64,000 nt of DNA, from NCBI RefSeq assembly GCF_000012825.1, contig NC_009614.1:1984001-2048000 (forward strand). The letters run 5' to 3'. The position numbers and the translations under genes are program-made. How positions within the stretch are numbered: position 1 is the first letter of the stretch; every line of letters begins with the position of its first letter. Source of the stretch: Phocaeicola vulgatus ATCC 8482. Lineage in GTDB: Bacteria; Bacteroidota; Bacteroidia; Bacteroidales; Bacteroidaceae. The notes under the pieces are model-generated. The model ran no database searches. It worked only from the letters and a program-made list of their open reading frames with translations, and had not been told where the DNA came from. Positions 44,920-54,236 of the stretch are shown here, in pieces.

Positions 44920-46074
44920 ATGAAAATATTAGTTACCGGAGCCAAGGGCTTTGTCGGTCGAAATCTTGTTTCGCAACTTTACAATATCCGCGATGGCAAA
45001 GCTCGCAATTACGGCATTGACAGTGAGGACTTGGCCGTTTATGAATATGATATTGACAGTGACCCTGCCGACCTTGAGGAATATTGCAAGAATGCAGACT
45101 TTGTTTTCAATCTTGCCGGTGTTAACCGCCCGAAGGACAATTCTGAGTTTCTGAAGGGCAATTTCGGCTTTGCGTCGGTGCTTCTTGACACTTTGAAGAA
45201 GTATGGAAACACTTGCCCTGTTATGATTTCATCATCTATTCAGGCGGTTCTTGACAATCCTTACGGTGAGTCGAAGCGTGCTGGCGAGCAGTTGATGTTT
45301 GAATATTCGGCGGAAACTGGAGCGAAAGTGCTTGTCTACCGCTTCCCGAACGTTTTCGGAAAGTGGTGTCGTCCAAACTATAATAGTGCCATTGCAACTT
45401 TCTGCAACAATATAGCGAATGATCTTCCTATTAGCGTCAATGACCCGAGCATTGTTATGAATCTTGTTTATATAGACGACGTTGTTGATGAGATGATAGC
45501 GGCACTTAACGGCAACGAGCATTGCAATGAAAACTTCTGTGAAGTTCCAGTCACTCATACCCGCACACTTGGCGAGATTGTTGAGATTATCCGCTCGTTT
45601 AAGGATATGCCAGCAAATCTCGGCGTTGCAGATATGGGCGACGGTTTGGCTAAGAAACTCTATTCAACATACCTTACTTATCTGCCGAAGGAGCGTTTTG
45701 CGTATCCTTTGAAAATGAACGTCGACGAGCGCGGCAGTTTTACTGAATTTATCAGGACAGCCGATCGTGGTCAGGTTGCGGTGAATATATCCAAACCGGG
45801 TATTACCAAAGGTGAGCACTGGCACCATACAAAGGTGGAGAAATTCGTTGTAGTCAGCGGTCACGGCCTTATTCAGATGCGTAAGGTCGATTCAGACGAG
45901 GTCGTCAATTTTGAGGTTTCCGGCGATAAAATCGAGGTTGTTGAGACTATCCCGGGATACACTCATAACATTGTAAACCTTTCAGAAACAGAGAATCTTG
46001 TAACTCTGATTTGGTGTAACGAGTGCTTTGACCCGAACCGCCCAGATACTTATTTCGATAAAGTAGTAAAATAG
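44920..46074 (+). CDS. CapF/FnlB-type bifunctional reductase-cupin
   Basis: A 384-residue two-domain enzyme. The N-terminal SDR domain binds NADPH (ILVTGAKGFVGRNLVSQL; GESKRAGEQLMFEYS), and the C-terminal cupin domain holds the metal ligands (KGEHWHHTKVEKFVVVSGHG, PGYTHNI). CapF epimerises C-3 and reduces C-4 of the CapE product to give UDP-2-acetamido-2,6-dideoxy-L-talose. Second step to UDP-L-FucNAc. Confidence 0.9.
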   Translation: MKILVTGAKGFVGRNLVSQLYNIRDGKARNYGIDSEDLAVYEYDIDSDPADLEEYCKNADFVFNLAGVNRPKDNSEFLKGNFGFASVLLDTLKKYGNTCPVMISSSIQAVLDNPYGESKRAGEQLMFEYSAETGAKVLVYRFPNVFGKWCRPNYNSAIATFCNNIANDLPISVNDPSIVMNLVYIDDVVDEMIAALNGNEHCNENFCEVPVTHTRTLGEIVEIIRSFKDMPANLGVADMGDGLAKKLYSTYLTYLPKERFAYPLKMNVDERGSFTEFIRTADRGQVAVNISKPGITKGEHWHHTKVEKFVVVSGHGLIQMRKVDSDEVVNFEVSGDKIEVVETIPGYTHNIVNLSETENLVTLIWCNECFDPNRPDTYFDKVVK

Positions 46075-46080
46075 CAGGTT

Positions 46081-46479
46081 ATGTTGGTTATCGACAAAGA
46101 ATTGCTTGACGGGGTAACGGCACAGGCAAAGGCGAGTCCCCGTTTGCGGATGAACTACAATCTGCATGACAGTCTTGAGGCAAAGGCGCAGAGACTGATG
46201 AACGCTATGGAACCCGGAACCGATTTGCCGATTCACCGCCATACCCATACTGCAGAAACGTATTTCGTTCTACGCGGTAGAATCAACGTGCTGTTTTACG
46301 GTGAAGATGGTCAGTTGGAAGAAAGCCGTGAACTTGACCCCTTGAAAGGATGTTACGGCGTTCAGATTCCTATCGGTCAATGGCATACGATTGAGGTCCT
46401 TGAAAGCGGAACGGTAATCTTTGAAGTTAAGGATGGACCGTACACACCACTTACTCCTAAAAATACAATGACAAAATAA
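46081..46479 (+). CDS. wbuC: WbuC-family cupin protein
   Basis: A 132-residue cupin with metal-binding His set (PIHRHTHTAETYFVLRGRIN, IPIGQWHTIEV). WbuC accompanies the fnlA-fnlB-fnlC-wbuB genes in L-FucNAc-containing O-antigen clusters; its precise reaction is unknown. It is 6 bp after the CapF-type gene. Confidence 0.85.
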   Translation: MLVIDKELLDGVTAQAKASPRLRMNYNLHDSLEAKAQRLMNAMEPGTDLPIHRHTHTAETYFVLRGRINVLFYGEDGQLEESRELDPLKGCYGVQIPIGQWHTIEVLESGTVIFEVKDGPYTPLTPKNTMTK

Positions 46480-46485
46480 AATATT

Positions 46486-47667
46486 ATGGAATTAAAAACT
46501 GACTATTCAGATATAAAATTTGCGGAAAACGGCAAGTTGAAACTTTTGATAATTGTAGGAACAAGACCTGAAATTATCCGCCTTGCAGCCGTTATCAGTA
46601 AGTGCCGCATCTATTTCGACACAATCCTTGCTCATACAGGCCAGAACTATGACTATAACTTGAACGGCATCTTTTTCAAAGACCTGAAGTTGAAAGAACC
46701 AGAAGTGTATATGGATGCCGTTGGCGATGACCTCGGTTCAACAATGGGAAATATCATAAGTGCTTCCTATAAACTCATGTCGCAGGTAAAGCCCGATGCT
46801 GTACTTGTTCTTGGCGATACAAACTCATGCCTGTCAGTTATCGGAGCAAAGCGTCTGCACATACCTATCTTCCACATGGAAGCAGGTAATAGATGCAAGG
46901 ATGAGAACCTTCCGGAAGAGACAAACCGCCGTATCGTCGATATCATCAGTGACGTCAACCTTGCCTATAGCGAGCATGCTCGCCGCTATCTTGCAGAATG
47001 CGGATTGCCGAAGGAGAGGACATACGTTACCGGTTCACCAATGGCGGAAGTCCTTCATAATAATCTTGAAGAGATTGAGGCAAGCGACATTCATAACCGT
47101 CTCGGCCTTGAAAAGGGCAAATATATCCTTCTTAGCGCCCACCGTGAGGAGAATATCGACTCAGAAAAGAACTTCACTTCATTGTTCCGGGCAATCAATG
47201 CGATGGCAGAGAAGTACGATATGCCGGTGCTTTATAGTTGCCACCCAAGAAGCCGCAAACGCCTTGCCGCAAACGGATTCCAATTAGACAAAAGAGTAAT
47301 TCAGCACGAGCCTCTCGGATTTCATGATTATAACTGTCTCCAGATGAACGCATTTGCCGTTGTCAGCGACAGTGGAACATTGCCAGAGGAGAGTTCATTC
47401 TTCACATCAGTAGGCCATTCGTTCCCGGCAATCTGCATCCGCACGAGCACAGAGCGTCCGGAAGCCCTCGACAAGGCATGCTTCATATTGGCAGGCATTG
47501 ACGAAAAATCATTGCTTCAGGCGGTTGATACAGCCGTAGAGATGAACAAGAATCAAGATAACGGCATTCCAGTGCCAAACTATGTTGATGAGAACGTATC
47601 AACAAAGACCGTTAAACTCATCCAAAGTTACACCGGCGTTGTCAATAAAATGATATGGAGAAAATAA
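46486..47667 (+). CDS. UDP-GlcNAc 2-epimerase family, CapG/FnlC type
   Basis: A 393-residue GT-B-fold 2-epimerase (LLIIVGTRPEIIRLAAVISK, HMEAGNRCKDENLPEETNRR, SDSGTLPEESSF, CIRTSTERPEALD). By position after CapE/CapF-type genes it should convert UDP-L-TalNAc-type intermediate to UDP-L-FucNAc. A second epimerase at 52181 is the WecB type, so the two have different jobs. Confidence 0.87.
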   Translation: MELKTDYSDIKFAENGKLKLLIIVGTRPEIIRLAAVISKCRIYFDTILAHTGQNYDYNLNGIFFKDLKLKEPEVYMDAVGDDLGSTMGNIISASYKLMSQVKPDAVLVLGDTNSCLSVIGAKRLHIPIFHMEAGNRCKDENLPEETNRRIVDIISDVNLAYSEHARRYLAECGLPKERTYVTGSPMAEVLHNNLEEIEASDIHNRLGLEKGKYILLSAHREENIDSEKNFTSLFRAINAMAEKYDMPVLYSCHPRSRKRLAANGFQLDKRVIQHEPLGFHDYNCLQMNAFAVVSDSGTLPEESSFFTSVGHSFPAICIRTSTERPEALDKACFILAGIDEKSLLQAVDTAVEMNKNQDNGIPVPNYVDENVSTKTVKLIQSYTGVVNKMIWRK

Positions 47668-47698
47668 TTAAGAATTTTACCTAAATCATCAATAAATA

Positions 47699-48880
47699 AT
47701 GAAAGTTCTTTATTCTCATCATGGCATGAAAGGAAAAAATGGATGGGGACGAACCTTTTATATGGCACAAGGATTAGCAGATTTAGGACATGATGTGACC
47801 TTATTAACAATCAATCCTAAATGTTCATTCTTTAAGATAAATACTATTATCTATCAAGGTGTTAAAATAAAAGTACTACCAGACTTTTTTCCTGCCAAAA
47901 TGAAATCCTCAGGTTTTGCTATTTGGAGTACTTTATTTGGATTGATATACTCGATGTTCCATAAATTTGAAATATGTATAGCAGATTGTGGACATAGATT
48001 TACTTCCTTACCTTGTAAATTAAATAGATTTATTTATCATTCTGTTTATATTTCTGAGTGGTGGGATTTCTTTGGTAAAGGAGGTTATATTAAAAAGAAA
48101 AGTAGATTGTTTAGGTTAACATACGGTAGACTGGAATGCTATAATGAACTCAACGATAAAAGAAAAGCTGATGCTATAGTCGTATTATCTACTTTTATGA
48201 AAGATAGGGCTGTTGAAAATGGAATTGACTCAGAAAAAATTTTTATTGTTCCTGGTGGGTCTATAGTGAAAGATGTAAAGCCGTTATATCCATCCTATTC
48301 ATCTGTTGAAAAACGAAAAATAAATATAGCATACATTGGCATTAATAATCACGAAATTGATTTGATAGCTCCGTTTATAGAAGCATTGAAATGTGAAAAT
48401 GTTAAAAACAGTTACAGGTTGATTCTATATGGGAATACTATCTCAAACGAAAAGTGGAATCAATTAGGATTGTCTGAAATTGCTGAATATAGAGGATGGT
48501 TAGATTATTCTAAAGATGTTTCTACCTTAAAAGATATAGATGTGTTTTTGCAATTATTAGATGACAACAATGTTTCTAAAGCTGGATGGCCTAATAAATT
48601 AGGTGATTATTTAGCATTTGGGAAGCCCGTTATATTGTCACCTTATGGTGATATAATTGATTTTGTAAAAAATGAAAAAGGTTTTTTTATAGTAGAATAC
48701 AATAAATACTCGATATTAAAAATTTTACAAGAAATTAAAGATATACCTTATAGCGATTTAAAGACCATGGGGTACGCTAATAGGCAATTAGCGGAAAAAA
48801 TCTCATGGAAAAATAGAGCAAAAAATATAGAATATATATGCAATAAAATTAGATTTAATAATGAAACTGTCAAGAATTAA
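47699..48880 (+). CDS. Glycosyltransferase (WbuB-like candidate L-FucNAc transferase)
   Basis: A 393-residue GT-B transferase with N-terminal KGKNGWGRTFYMAQGLADLG and donor-domain segment KAGWPNKLGDYLAFGKPVIL. Its place directly after the FucNAc cassette mirrors wbuB after fnlABC in E. coli clusters, so L-FucNAc transfer is a fair guess. It is AT-rich, unlike the cassette before it. It ends 20 bases into the start of the next, frameshifted gene. Confidence 0.75.
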   Translation: MKVLYSHHGMKGKNGWGRTFYMAQGLADLGHDVTLLTINPKCSFFKINTIIYQGVKIKVLPDFFPAKMKSSGFAIWSTLFGLIYSMFHKFEICIADCGHRFTSLPCKLNRFIYHSVYISEWWDFFGKGGYIKKKSRLFRLTYGRLECYNELNDKRKADAIVVLSTFMKDRAVENGIDSEKIFIVPGGSIVKDVKPLYPSYSSVEKRKINIAYIGINNHEIDLIAPFIEALKCENVKNSYRLILYGNTISNEKWNQLGLSEIAEYRGWLDYSKDVSTLKDIDVFLQLLDDNNVSKAGWPNKLGDYLAFGKPVILSPYGDIIDFVKNEKGFFIVEYNKYSILKILQEIKDIPYSDLKTMGYANRQLAEKISWKNRAKNIEYICNKIRFNNETVKN

Positions 48881-49288
48881 AAAACTTGTCTTCCTTCATT
48901 TACAGCATTTGCCAATGAAGTCAAGGGGTTGGAGACCAACGCTTTGTAAATGGGGGGGGTAAACATCAAATGCCCTAAAAAGACCTTCATCGGAGAGGAC
49001 GTTATTTTCGACACAAATTATCCCGAAGATATTGTCATTGAAGAGGGCGTGCGCCTGACTGTCGGCGTCCGGATTGTAACGCATTTCATGAACCCGAAGA
49101 CAGGCAGTTATGACCGCGGTCAAGTGCATGTTGGCAAAGGAGCCTACATTGGCATGGGAACAATGGTTGTCAAGCCGGTCACAATCGGAGAAGGGGCAAT
49201 CGTAGGCGCCGGGGCAATAGTGACGAAAGATATACCGTCAAACGAAGTATGGGCAGGAAACCCCGCCCGCTTTATCAGAAAACGATAA
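48861..49288 (+). pseudogene. Hexapeptide acyltransferase, off-frame at a G8 tract
   Basis: The frame opens at ATG 48861 (MKLSRIKKLVFLHLQHLP) and runs to WGG then TAA at 48960, immediately after eight G (48952-48959). One more G would join it to the frame GGVNIKCPKKTFIGEDVIF, which continues as a left-handed beta-helix acetyltransferase (RIVTHFMNPKT, IGMGTMVVKPVTIGEGAIVG) to 49288. Nine G would restore about 143 residues. It may be phase-variable, decayed or a homopolymer sequencing error. Likely role when intact: O- or N-acetylation of the capsule unit. Confidence 0.7.
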
Positions 49289-49292
49289 AATT

Positions 49293-49789
49293 ATGCCAAA
49301 CGCAATATTTTTTTACAGAATACAGAGGTGGTTATACTTACACCACATTCCATTTTTACCTAAATTAATTCAACTATTAATTTTTCTGATTTACAACACT
49401 AAAATTACTGCTGATTCAAAAATCGGTAAAGGATCTTATTTTGTTTGTAAAGGAATTAGCACTGTACTAATCCCAGGAACGGAAATTGGAGAAAACTGCG
49501 TATTAGGTTTACGATTCTCAACAGTAAGAAAATTTCCATATAAAAACGTTCCTAAAATTGGCAATAACGTTTTTATCGGTCCAAACGTTGTAATCTGTGG
49601 ACCAGTAGAAATTGGTGATAACTGTATTGTTGCAGCTAATTCGTTTGTTGATAAATCATTAAGGGGGGGGTAATTGTTGCAGGCTCTCCTGCTAAAATAA
49701 TCGGATATACTAAAGACTTAAACTATAATATTTCTTCAAATCAAAAAGATTTAGATGGAATAGCACCATATCTGCAACCAAAAGAGTAA
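49293..49789 (+). pseudogene. Hexapeptide acyltransferase, off-frame at a second G8 tract
   Basis: A serine-acetyltransferase-like protein (FYRIQRWLYLHHIPFLPKLI, KIGKGSYFVCKGISTVLIPG) reads to SLRGG and TAA right after eight G (49663-49670). With nine G it would continue VIVAGSPAKIIGYTKDLNYN to 49789, the normal C-terminal cap. The same lesion and the same GG-TAA outcome occur in the preceding gene. It is a paralogue of the next gene. Confidence 0.7.
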
Positions 49790-49831
49790 ATCAAAAGTTG
49801 CAATCGGATATAGTTTTAAAAGGATAAAACT

Positions 49832-50258
49832 ATGTTGAATGCAATCTCTTTTTATCGGGTATCAAGGTGGCTGTACTTGCACCACATTCCTGTACTGCCA
49901 AAATTGATAACATTGCTTATTTTCCTAATTTACAACAGCAAGATTCCATACCAGGCAAAGATTGGCAGAGGGTCAACTTTTGGATACGGAGGTATGGGTG
50001 TTGTTATCCATTCTAAATCAATTATAGGGGTAAACTGCACTATATGTCAGCAAGTTTCCATAGGGGGGTAATTCAAGATTTCCGGAAGTACCAGTGATAG
50101 GTAATAATGTTTATATTGCGAAAGGTTCTATCGTTATGGGTGGTATAACAATCGGAAACAATGTTACAATAGGAGCAAACGCAGTCGTAACCAAACCAAT
50201 TCCCGATAATGCTATCGTTGCAGGCGTACCCACCAAAATTCTAAGGACTAAAGAATAA
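49832..50258 (+). pseudogene. Hexapeptide acyltransferase, off-frame at a G6 tract
   Basis: A paralogue of the preceding gene (FYRVSRWLYLHHIPVLPKLI). The frame stops at SIGG-TAA right after six G (50063-50068). With five G it would read IGGNSRFPEVPVIGNNVYIA and finish at 50258 as a full serine-acetyltransferase-like protein. It is the third acyltransferase in a row broken at a G-run. Likely role when intact: capsule acetylation. Confidence 0.7.
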
Positions 50259-50264
50259 CATAAT

Positions 50265-51458
50265 ATGCATAAAGTTATCAACTCTTTTCGCTTGCTGAAG
50301 GAGTATTGCGAGAATGAGGGGTTCAAGGGTTGGGATCCCTATGACGGACTTAACTCGAAGGTTTTTCAGGCGTTGCCGTTCCTGAAGAAGTCGGCAATCT
50401 GCCGCCTGGTTGTTATCCAAGGATTTAAGCGCTGCCCAGTCAATCTCCGCAGGCTTGCGCTTGTCCCCAAGGAATATAATGCCAAGGGCATCGGGCTTTT
50501 CCTTTCCGGTTACTGCAACCTATATAATGCGGTTAAGGCAAACCCCAAACTTGCGGAAAGCCTCGGCTCTCCCGATTCCCTGAAATCACGGATTAACGAA
50601 CTGGCTGAACTGTTGATCTCTCTACAATCAAAAGGTTACAGCGGTGCTTGCTGGGGATATAACTTTGACTGGCAGGCTCGCAGACTTTTCCTTTTCCCAA
50701 AGTTTACTCCAACCGTTGTTGCGAGCAATTTCTGTGCAACCGCTCTTATGGAAGCATACGAAATTACCAGAGAGAAAAGGTTTCTTGAAATCGCTCTCAG
50801 TGCGGCACATTTCGTTATCAACGACCTTCACCGCACGGAATATAAGGACGGATTCCTATTCTCTTACAGCCCGTTGCAGGGAAACGACACTGTCTTTAAC
50901 GCCTCACTGCTCGGCTCAAGGCTGCTTAGTTTTTGCTACAAGTACACAGGCAACGAGGAATACTGCGAACTTGCAGAGCAAAGCATAAAGGCATGCTGCT
51001 CAGGTCAAAAGCCAAACGGTGCATGGGTATATGGCATGCTACCCGTTCAGAGTTGGGTTGACAGTTTTCATACAGGCTATAACCTTGATGCGCTTATTGC
51101 ATATCAGGAGCTGACAGGCGACAATAAGTATCGCAAATATATTGAGAAGGGCTTTGAATATTATATTCAAAACTTCTTTGAAGCCAACGGAATGCCAAAA
51201 TACTACGACAACCGCACTTATCCCATCGACATTCACTGCCCGGGGCAGTTGCTCGTAACGCTCGCAAGGTTGCACAAGATCGAAGAATACAAGGAAATTG
51301 CAGAAAAGGTCATTGATTGGACTATCCGCAATATGCAAGACCGGAAAGGCTATTTCTACTACCAGTTAAAGCCGGGGATAAGTTCAAAAATATCATATAT
51401 GCGTTGGAGCAATGCGTTTATATTTAATGCTATGAGCCATTATTTACTTGCCGAATAA
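50265..51458 (+). CDS. Putative (alpha/alpha)6-barrel protein of polysaccharide loci
   Basis: A 397-residue protein built of paired helices with Trp/Tyr-rich loops (SGACWGYNFDWQARRLFLFP, GAWVYGMLPVQSWVDSFHTG, KYYDNRTYPIDIHCPGQLLV). The pattern suits an (alpha/alpha)6 toroid as in glycosidases, lyases and epimerases. No signal peptide is seen, so it seems cytoplasmic. Similar proteins occur in capsule and O-antigen clusters with no proven reaction. Confidence 0.65.
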   Translation: MHKVINSFRLLKEYCENEGFKGWDPYDGLNSKVFQALPFLKKSAICRLVVIQGFKRCPVNLRRLALVPKEYNAKGIGLFLSGYCNLYNAVKANPKLAESLGSPDSLKSRINELAELLISLQSKGYSGACWGYNFDWQARRLFLFPKFTPTVVASNFCATALMEAYEITREKRFLEIALSAAHFVINDLHRTEYKDGFLFSYSPLQGNDTVFNASLLGSRLLSFCYKYTGNEEYCELAEQSIKACCSGQKPNGAWVYGMLPVQSWVDSFHTGYNLDALIAYQELTGDNKYRKYIEKGFEYYIQNFFEANGMPKYYDNRTYPIDIHCPGQLLVTLARLHKIEEYKEIAEKVIDWTIRNMQDRKGYFYYQLKPGISSKISYMRWSNAFIFNAMSHYLLAE

Positions 51459-51470
51459 TATTTTAATCTT

Positions 51471-52169
51471 ATGGATAAAGTTTCATTAAACGGGGTCGAA
51501 ATATTCCCTTTCGACTCCGAACAGCAACTATTGCATTATGTGGACACGCATAAGGGCATATTGGTAGCGATCAATGCAGAAAAGATATTGCATGCCACGG
51601 AACAGACACGTGCCATTATCAATCGAAATATTGGGTATTGTGATGGAGCCGGTGCACAAATGGCTTTAAAGCAGAAAGGTTATAAAGATGCCTGTAAGAT
51701 TCCCGGATGTGAACTATGGCTAAAGATTATTACTCGCTTTTACAAGGAAAAGACATTCTATCTGGTTGGTGGAAAACCGCAAATCGTAAATGAGACCGTA
51801 GAGAAACTGTGTTCTGAATATCAGGATATCCGAATAGTGGGTTATCGTAACGGCTATATCAAGACGGATGAAGAGAAACGACGATTGATAGACGATATTG
51901 TGGAGAAGAAACCGGATGTGGTATTCGTGGCTATGGGGTCGCCAAAGCAGGAATTGCTGATGGAGGAGATACAGCAACGGCATCGCGCTATCTTCCAAGG
52001 ATTGGGTGGCAGTTTCGATGTCTATACAGGTCATGTGCAGCGCGCACCGAAATGGTGGGTGGAGCATAATCTGGAATTTGCTTATCGCTTGATAAAAGAA
52101 CCCAAAAGAATTAAACGTCAGATCCACTTGGTGAAGTATGCTTGGTGGCTGATGAAGAAAAAATTATAA
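51471..52169 (+). CDS. wecG: WecG/TagA/CpsF family glycosyltransferase
   Basis: A 232-residue GT26 enzyme. Family marks are ILVAINAEKILHATEQ, YCDGAGAQMALKQKG, FYLVGGKPQIVNETVEKLCS and VFVAMGSPKQELLMEE with FQGLGGSFDVYTGHVQRAP. GT26 enzymes add ManNAcA or ManNAc to the lipid-linked first sugar. With WecB and WecC present, transfer of ManNAcA is the most likely role. Confidence 0.87.
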   Translation: MDKVSLNGVEIFPFDSEQQLLHYVDTHKGILVAINAEKILHATEQTRAIINRNIGYCDGAGAQMALKQKGYKDACKIPGCELWLKIITRFYKEKTFYLVGGKPQIVNETVEKLCSEYQDIRIVGYRNGYIKTDEEKRRLIDDIVEKKPDVVFVAMGSPKQELLMEEIQQRHRAIFQGLGGSFDVYTGHVQRAPKWWVEHNLEFAYRLIKEPKRIKRQIHLVKYAWWLMKKKL

Positions 52170-52180
52170 ACAGAGGAAAT

Positions 52181-53341
52181 ATGAAGAAAGTGATGTTGGT
52201 CTTCGGCACCCGTCCGGAGGCAATCAAGATGGCTCCGCTGGTGAAAGAATTCCAGAAACAGCCAAAACGGGTAGAGACTGTGGTGTGCGTAACCGGACAG
52301 CATCGGGAAATGCTGGATCAGGTGTTGAAGATATTCGACATCAAACCGGATTATGATTTGAATATCATGAAGCAGGGACAGGATCTGTATGATGTGACCG
52401 CTCGTGTGCTGACCGGTATGCGTGATGTACTGAAAGAGGTAAAGCCCGATGTGGTATTGGTACATGGGGATACTACCACTTCTACAGCTGCAGCTTTGGC
52501 TGCTTTTTATCAACAGATACCGGTGGGACATGTGGAAGCTGGTTTGCGTACACATAATATTTATAGCCCATGGCCGGAGGAGATGAATCGGTTGTTGACG
52601 GGGCGTCTGGCGACCTATCATTTTTCTCCCACTCCGTTAAGTCGTAATAATCTGATTAAAGAGAGCGTTGATGACCGCAATATCATTATAACTGGTAACA
52701 CAGTGATTGATGCACTTTATTGGGTAGTGGATAAAATCAAGAACAACAAGGAGCTAGATAATGAATTGGAAGATATATTGAGCAAAGCGGGTTATGATGT
52801 AAACCGCTTGAACAATGGCAAGAAGCTGGTATTGATTACAGGGCATCGTCGTGAGAATTTTGGTGACGGATTTATCAATATGTGTACAGCTATTAAAGAT
52901 TTGACGGTTAAATATCCAGATTTGGATTTTGTTTATCCTATGCACTTGAATCCTAATGTACGCAAGCCGATTCATGAGGTGTTCGGGGAGAATCTGTCCG
53001 GCTTAAAAAATATGTTCTTCATTGAACCATTGGAGTATTTGAGTTTTGTGTATCTAATGGAGAAGAGCAGCATCGTATTGACAGATAGCGGTGGCATTCA
53101 AGAGGAAGCTCCGGGACTGGGTAAACCGGTATTGGTGATGCGTGATACCACGGAGCGACCAGAAGCATTAGATGCCGGAACGGTGAAACTGGTAGGTACG
53201 GACTATAATAAGATTGTAAACGAAGTATCATCTTTGATTGATGATAAAGCAGCTTATGAAAAAATGAGTAAGGCTGTAAATCCGTACGGTGACGGATTAG
53301 CCTGCGGACGTATTGTAAATGCATTGTTATATAGGATATAA
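52181..53341 (+). CDS. wecB: UDP-N-acetylglucosamine 2-epimerase (WecB type)
   Basis: A 386-residue non-hydrolysing epimerase (MLVFGTRPEAIKMAPLVKEF, HVEAGLRTHNIYSPWPEEMN, TDSGGIQEEAPGLGKPVLVM, RDTTERPEALDAGTVKLVG). It interconverts UDP-GlcNAc and UDP-ManNAc, feeding WecC. The ATG at 52181 is chosen over an upstream codon at 52142 because the conserved start MKKVMLVFGTRPE begins there. It is the last clearly intact capsule enzyme. Confidence 0.92.
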   Translation: MKKVMLVFGTRPEAIKMAPLVKEFQKQPKRVETVVCVTGQHREMLDQVLKIFDIKPDYDLNIMKQGQDLYDVTARVLTGMRDVLKEVKPDVVLVHGDTTTSTAAALAAFYQQIPVGHVEAGLRTHNIYSPWPEEMNRLLTGRLATYHFSPTPLSRNNLIKESVDDRNIIITGNTVIDALYWVVDKIKNNKELDNELEDILSKAGYDVNRLNNGKKLVLITGHRRENFGDGFINMCTAIKDLTVKYPDLDFVYPMHLNPNVRKPIHEVFGENLSGLKNMFFIEPLEYLSFVYLMEKSSIVLTDSGGIQEEAPGLGKPVLVMRDTTERPEALDAGTVKLVGTDYNKIVNEVSSLIDDKAAYEKMSKAVNPYGDGLACGRIVNALLYRI

Positions 53342-53349
53342 GCTGAGCT

Positions 53350-53532
53350 ATGAAGCTGATACTGAAAAATATTTTTACAAATCGAAATACTTGTTATTAC
53401 TTATGGTTTGCATTACCAAGAGCTAATAAACTTAAAGTGAAAGTTTTTTCTGGAGTTGAACTTCATTATCGGGACTTGTTTCATGGTAAGATATACGAAT
53501 TGTTGCAAAACCTAACATCGGGTATAAAATGA
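53350..53532 (+). CDS. Short unknown ORF after wecB
   Basis: A 60-residue open frame, 8 bp after wecB, whose stop overlaps the next start by 4 bases (ATGA at 53529). The tight spacing suggests it was translated, but it may be the remainder of a longer gene. No family recognised. Confidence 0.35.
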   Translation: MKLILKNIFTNRNTCYYLWFALPRANKLKVKVFSGVELHYRDLFHGKIYELLQNLTSGIK

Positions 53533-54213
53533 AGAATGATAAACGAAAAAAAGAAATTTTTCGGTGGATATTCCTCGGAGGACTTTTGTTGTTTGTGACT
53601 TTTCCTGTTTTTACGCAGTAAATACAAGAATGAGTGGATTGATTTATGTGCCGAGCACGGACATAGATGATGGAGGAAAAACTCGCATAGGTGGTCACTT
53701 TTTCAGAAAAGAGTTCCTGCCCGATGTCAGCTTGAATTCGTTAGGAAAGTGGATGTATCATACAGGCAATCATTTTTTGAGCATCATTCCTTTTTCATAG
53801 ATTGAGCTGGAATTATTTGTACTATACAGAAAAAATTAAAAGACAGCAATATAGATAATATGGATTTTGATCACAAGAATTGATATTTATCTAAAAGAAT
53901 CAGGCCTATCAAAGAAAACGAATGATGATCATGTATTGCTATTGGAAGTAATGATCACATTACGACGAGTGACAAGGTGAAAAGAGATGATTGGCCGGAT
54001 AGTAGAAGAACCATATTGGGGAACTATTATGTTGCTGCCACTAAATATACGAAAAAAAAACATATCATAGGTTTCTATGTCACCTACCGAAAATGAAAAC
54101 GTGATTACAATTAAATGGAATGGAGTGGCAGACTGTATGACTTATCAGTCCTCTTTGCAAAACGGGAAATATTCTTCGGAAGGTATATGCTTTTACATCA
54201 ACCTACTGTAAAA
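53529..54213 (+). pseudogene. Decayed YjbH-like exopolysaccharide protein gene
   Basis: It begins with a signal peptide (KEIFRWIFLGGLLLFVTFPV) and hits a stop at about 53619 where loss of one base shifts the frame. The next frame reads MSGLIYVPSTDIDDGGKTRI and FRKEFLPDVSLNSLGKWMYH to a TAG at about 53797 where TGG is expected. Later pieces in other frames (AIGSNDH-like text, NYYVAATKY, HIIGFYVTYRK) complete a YjbH-type pattern. Such outer-membrane proteins are tied to polysaccharide export. Several indels and a nonsense change mark it as dead. Confidence 0.55.
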
Positions 54214-54236
54214 TACTAATCAAGAAAATAATAAGG

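Noticed and set aside
48952-49670. Programmed ribosomal frameshifting at the G-tracts
   Set aside because: The stop follows directly and no stimulatory hairpin or Shine-Dalgarno-like spacing is evident. Three different genes with different tract lengths fit slippage or error better.
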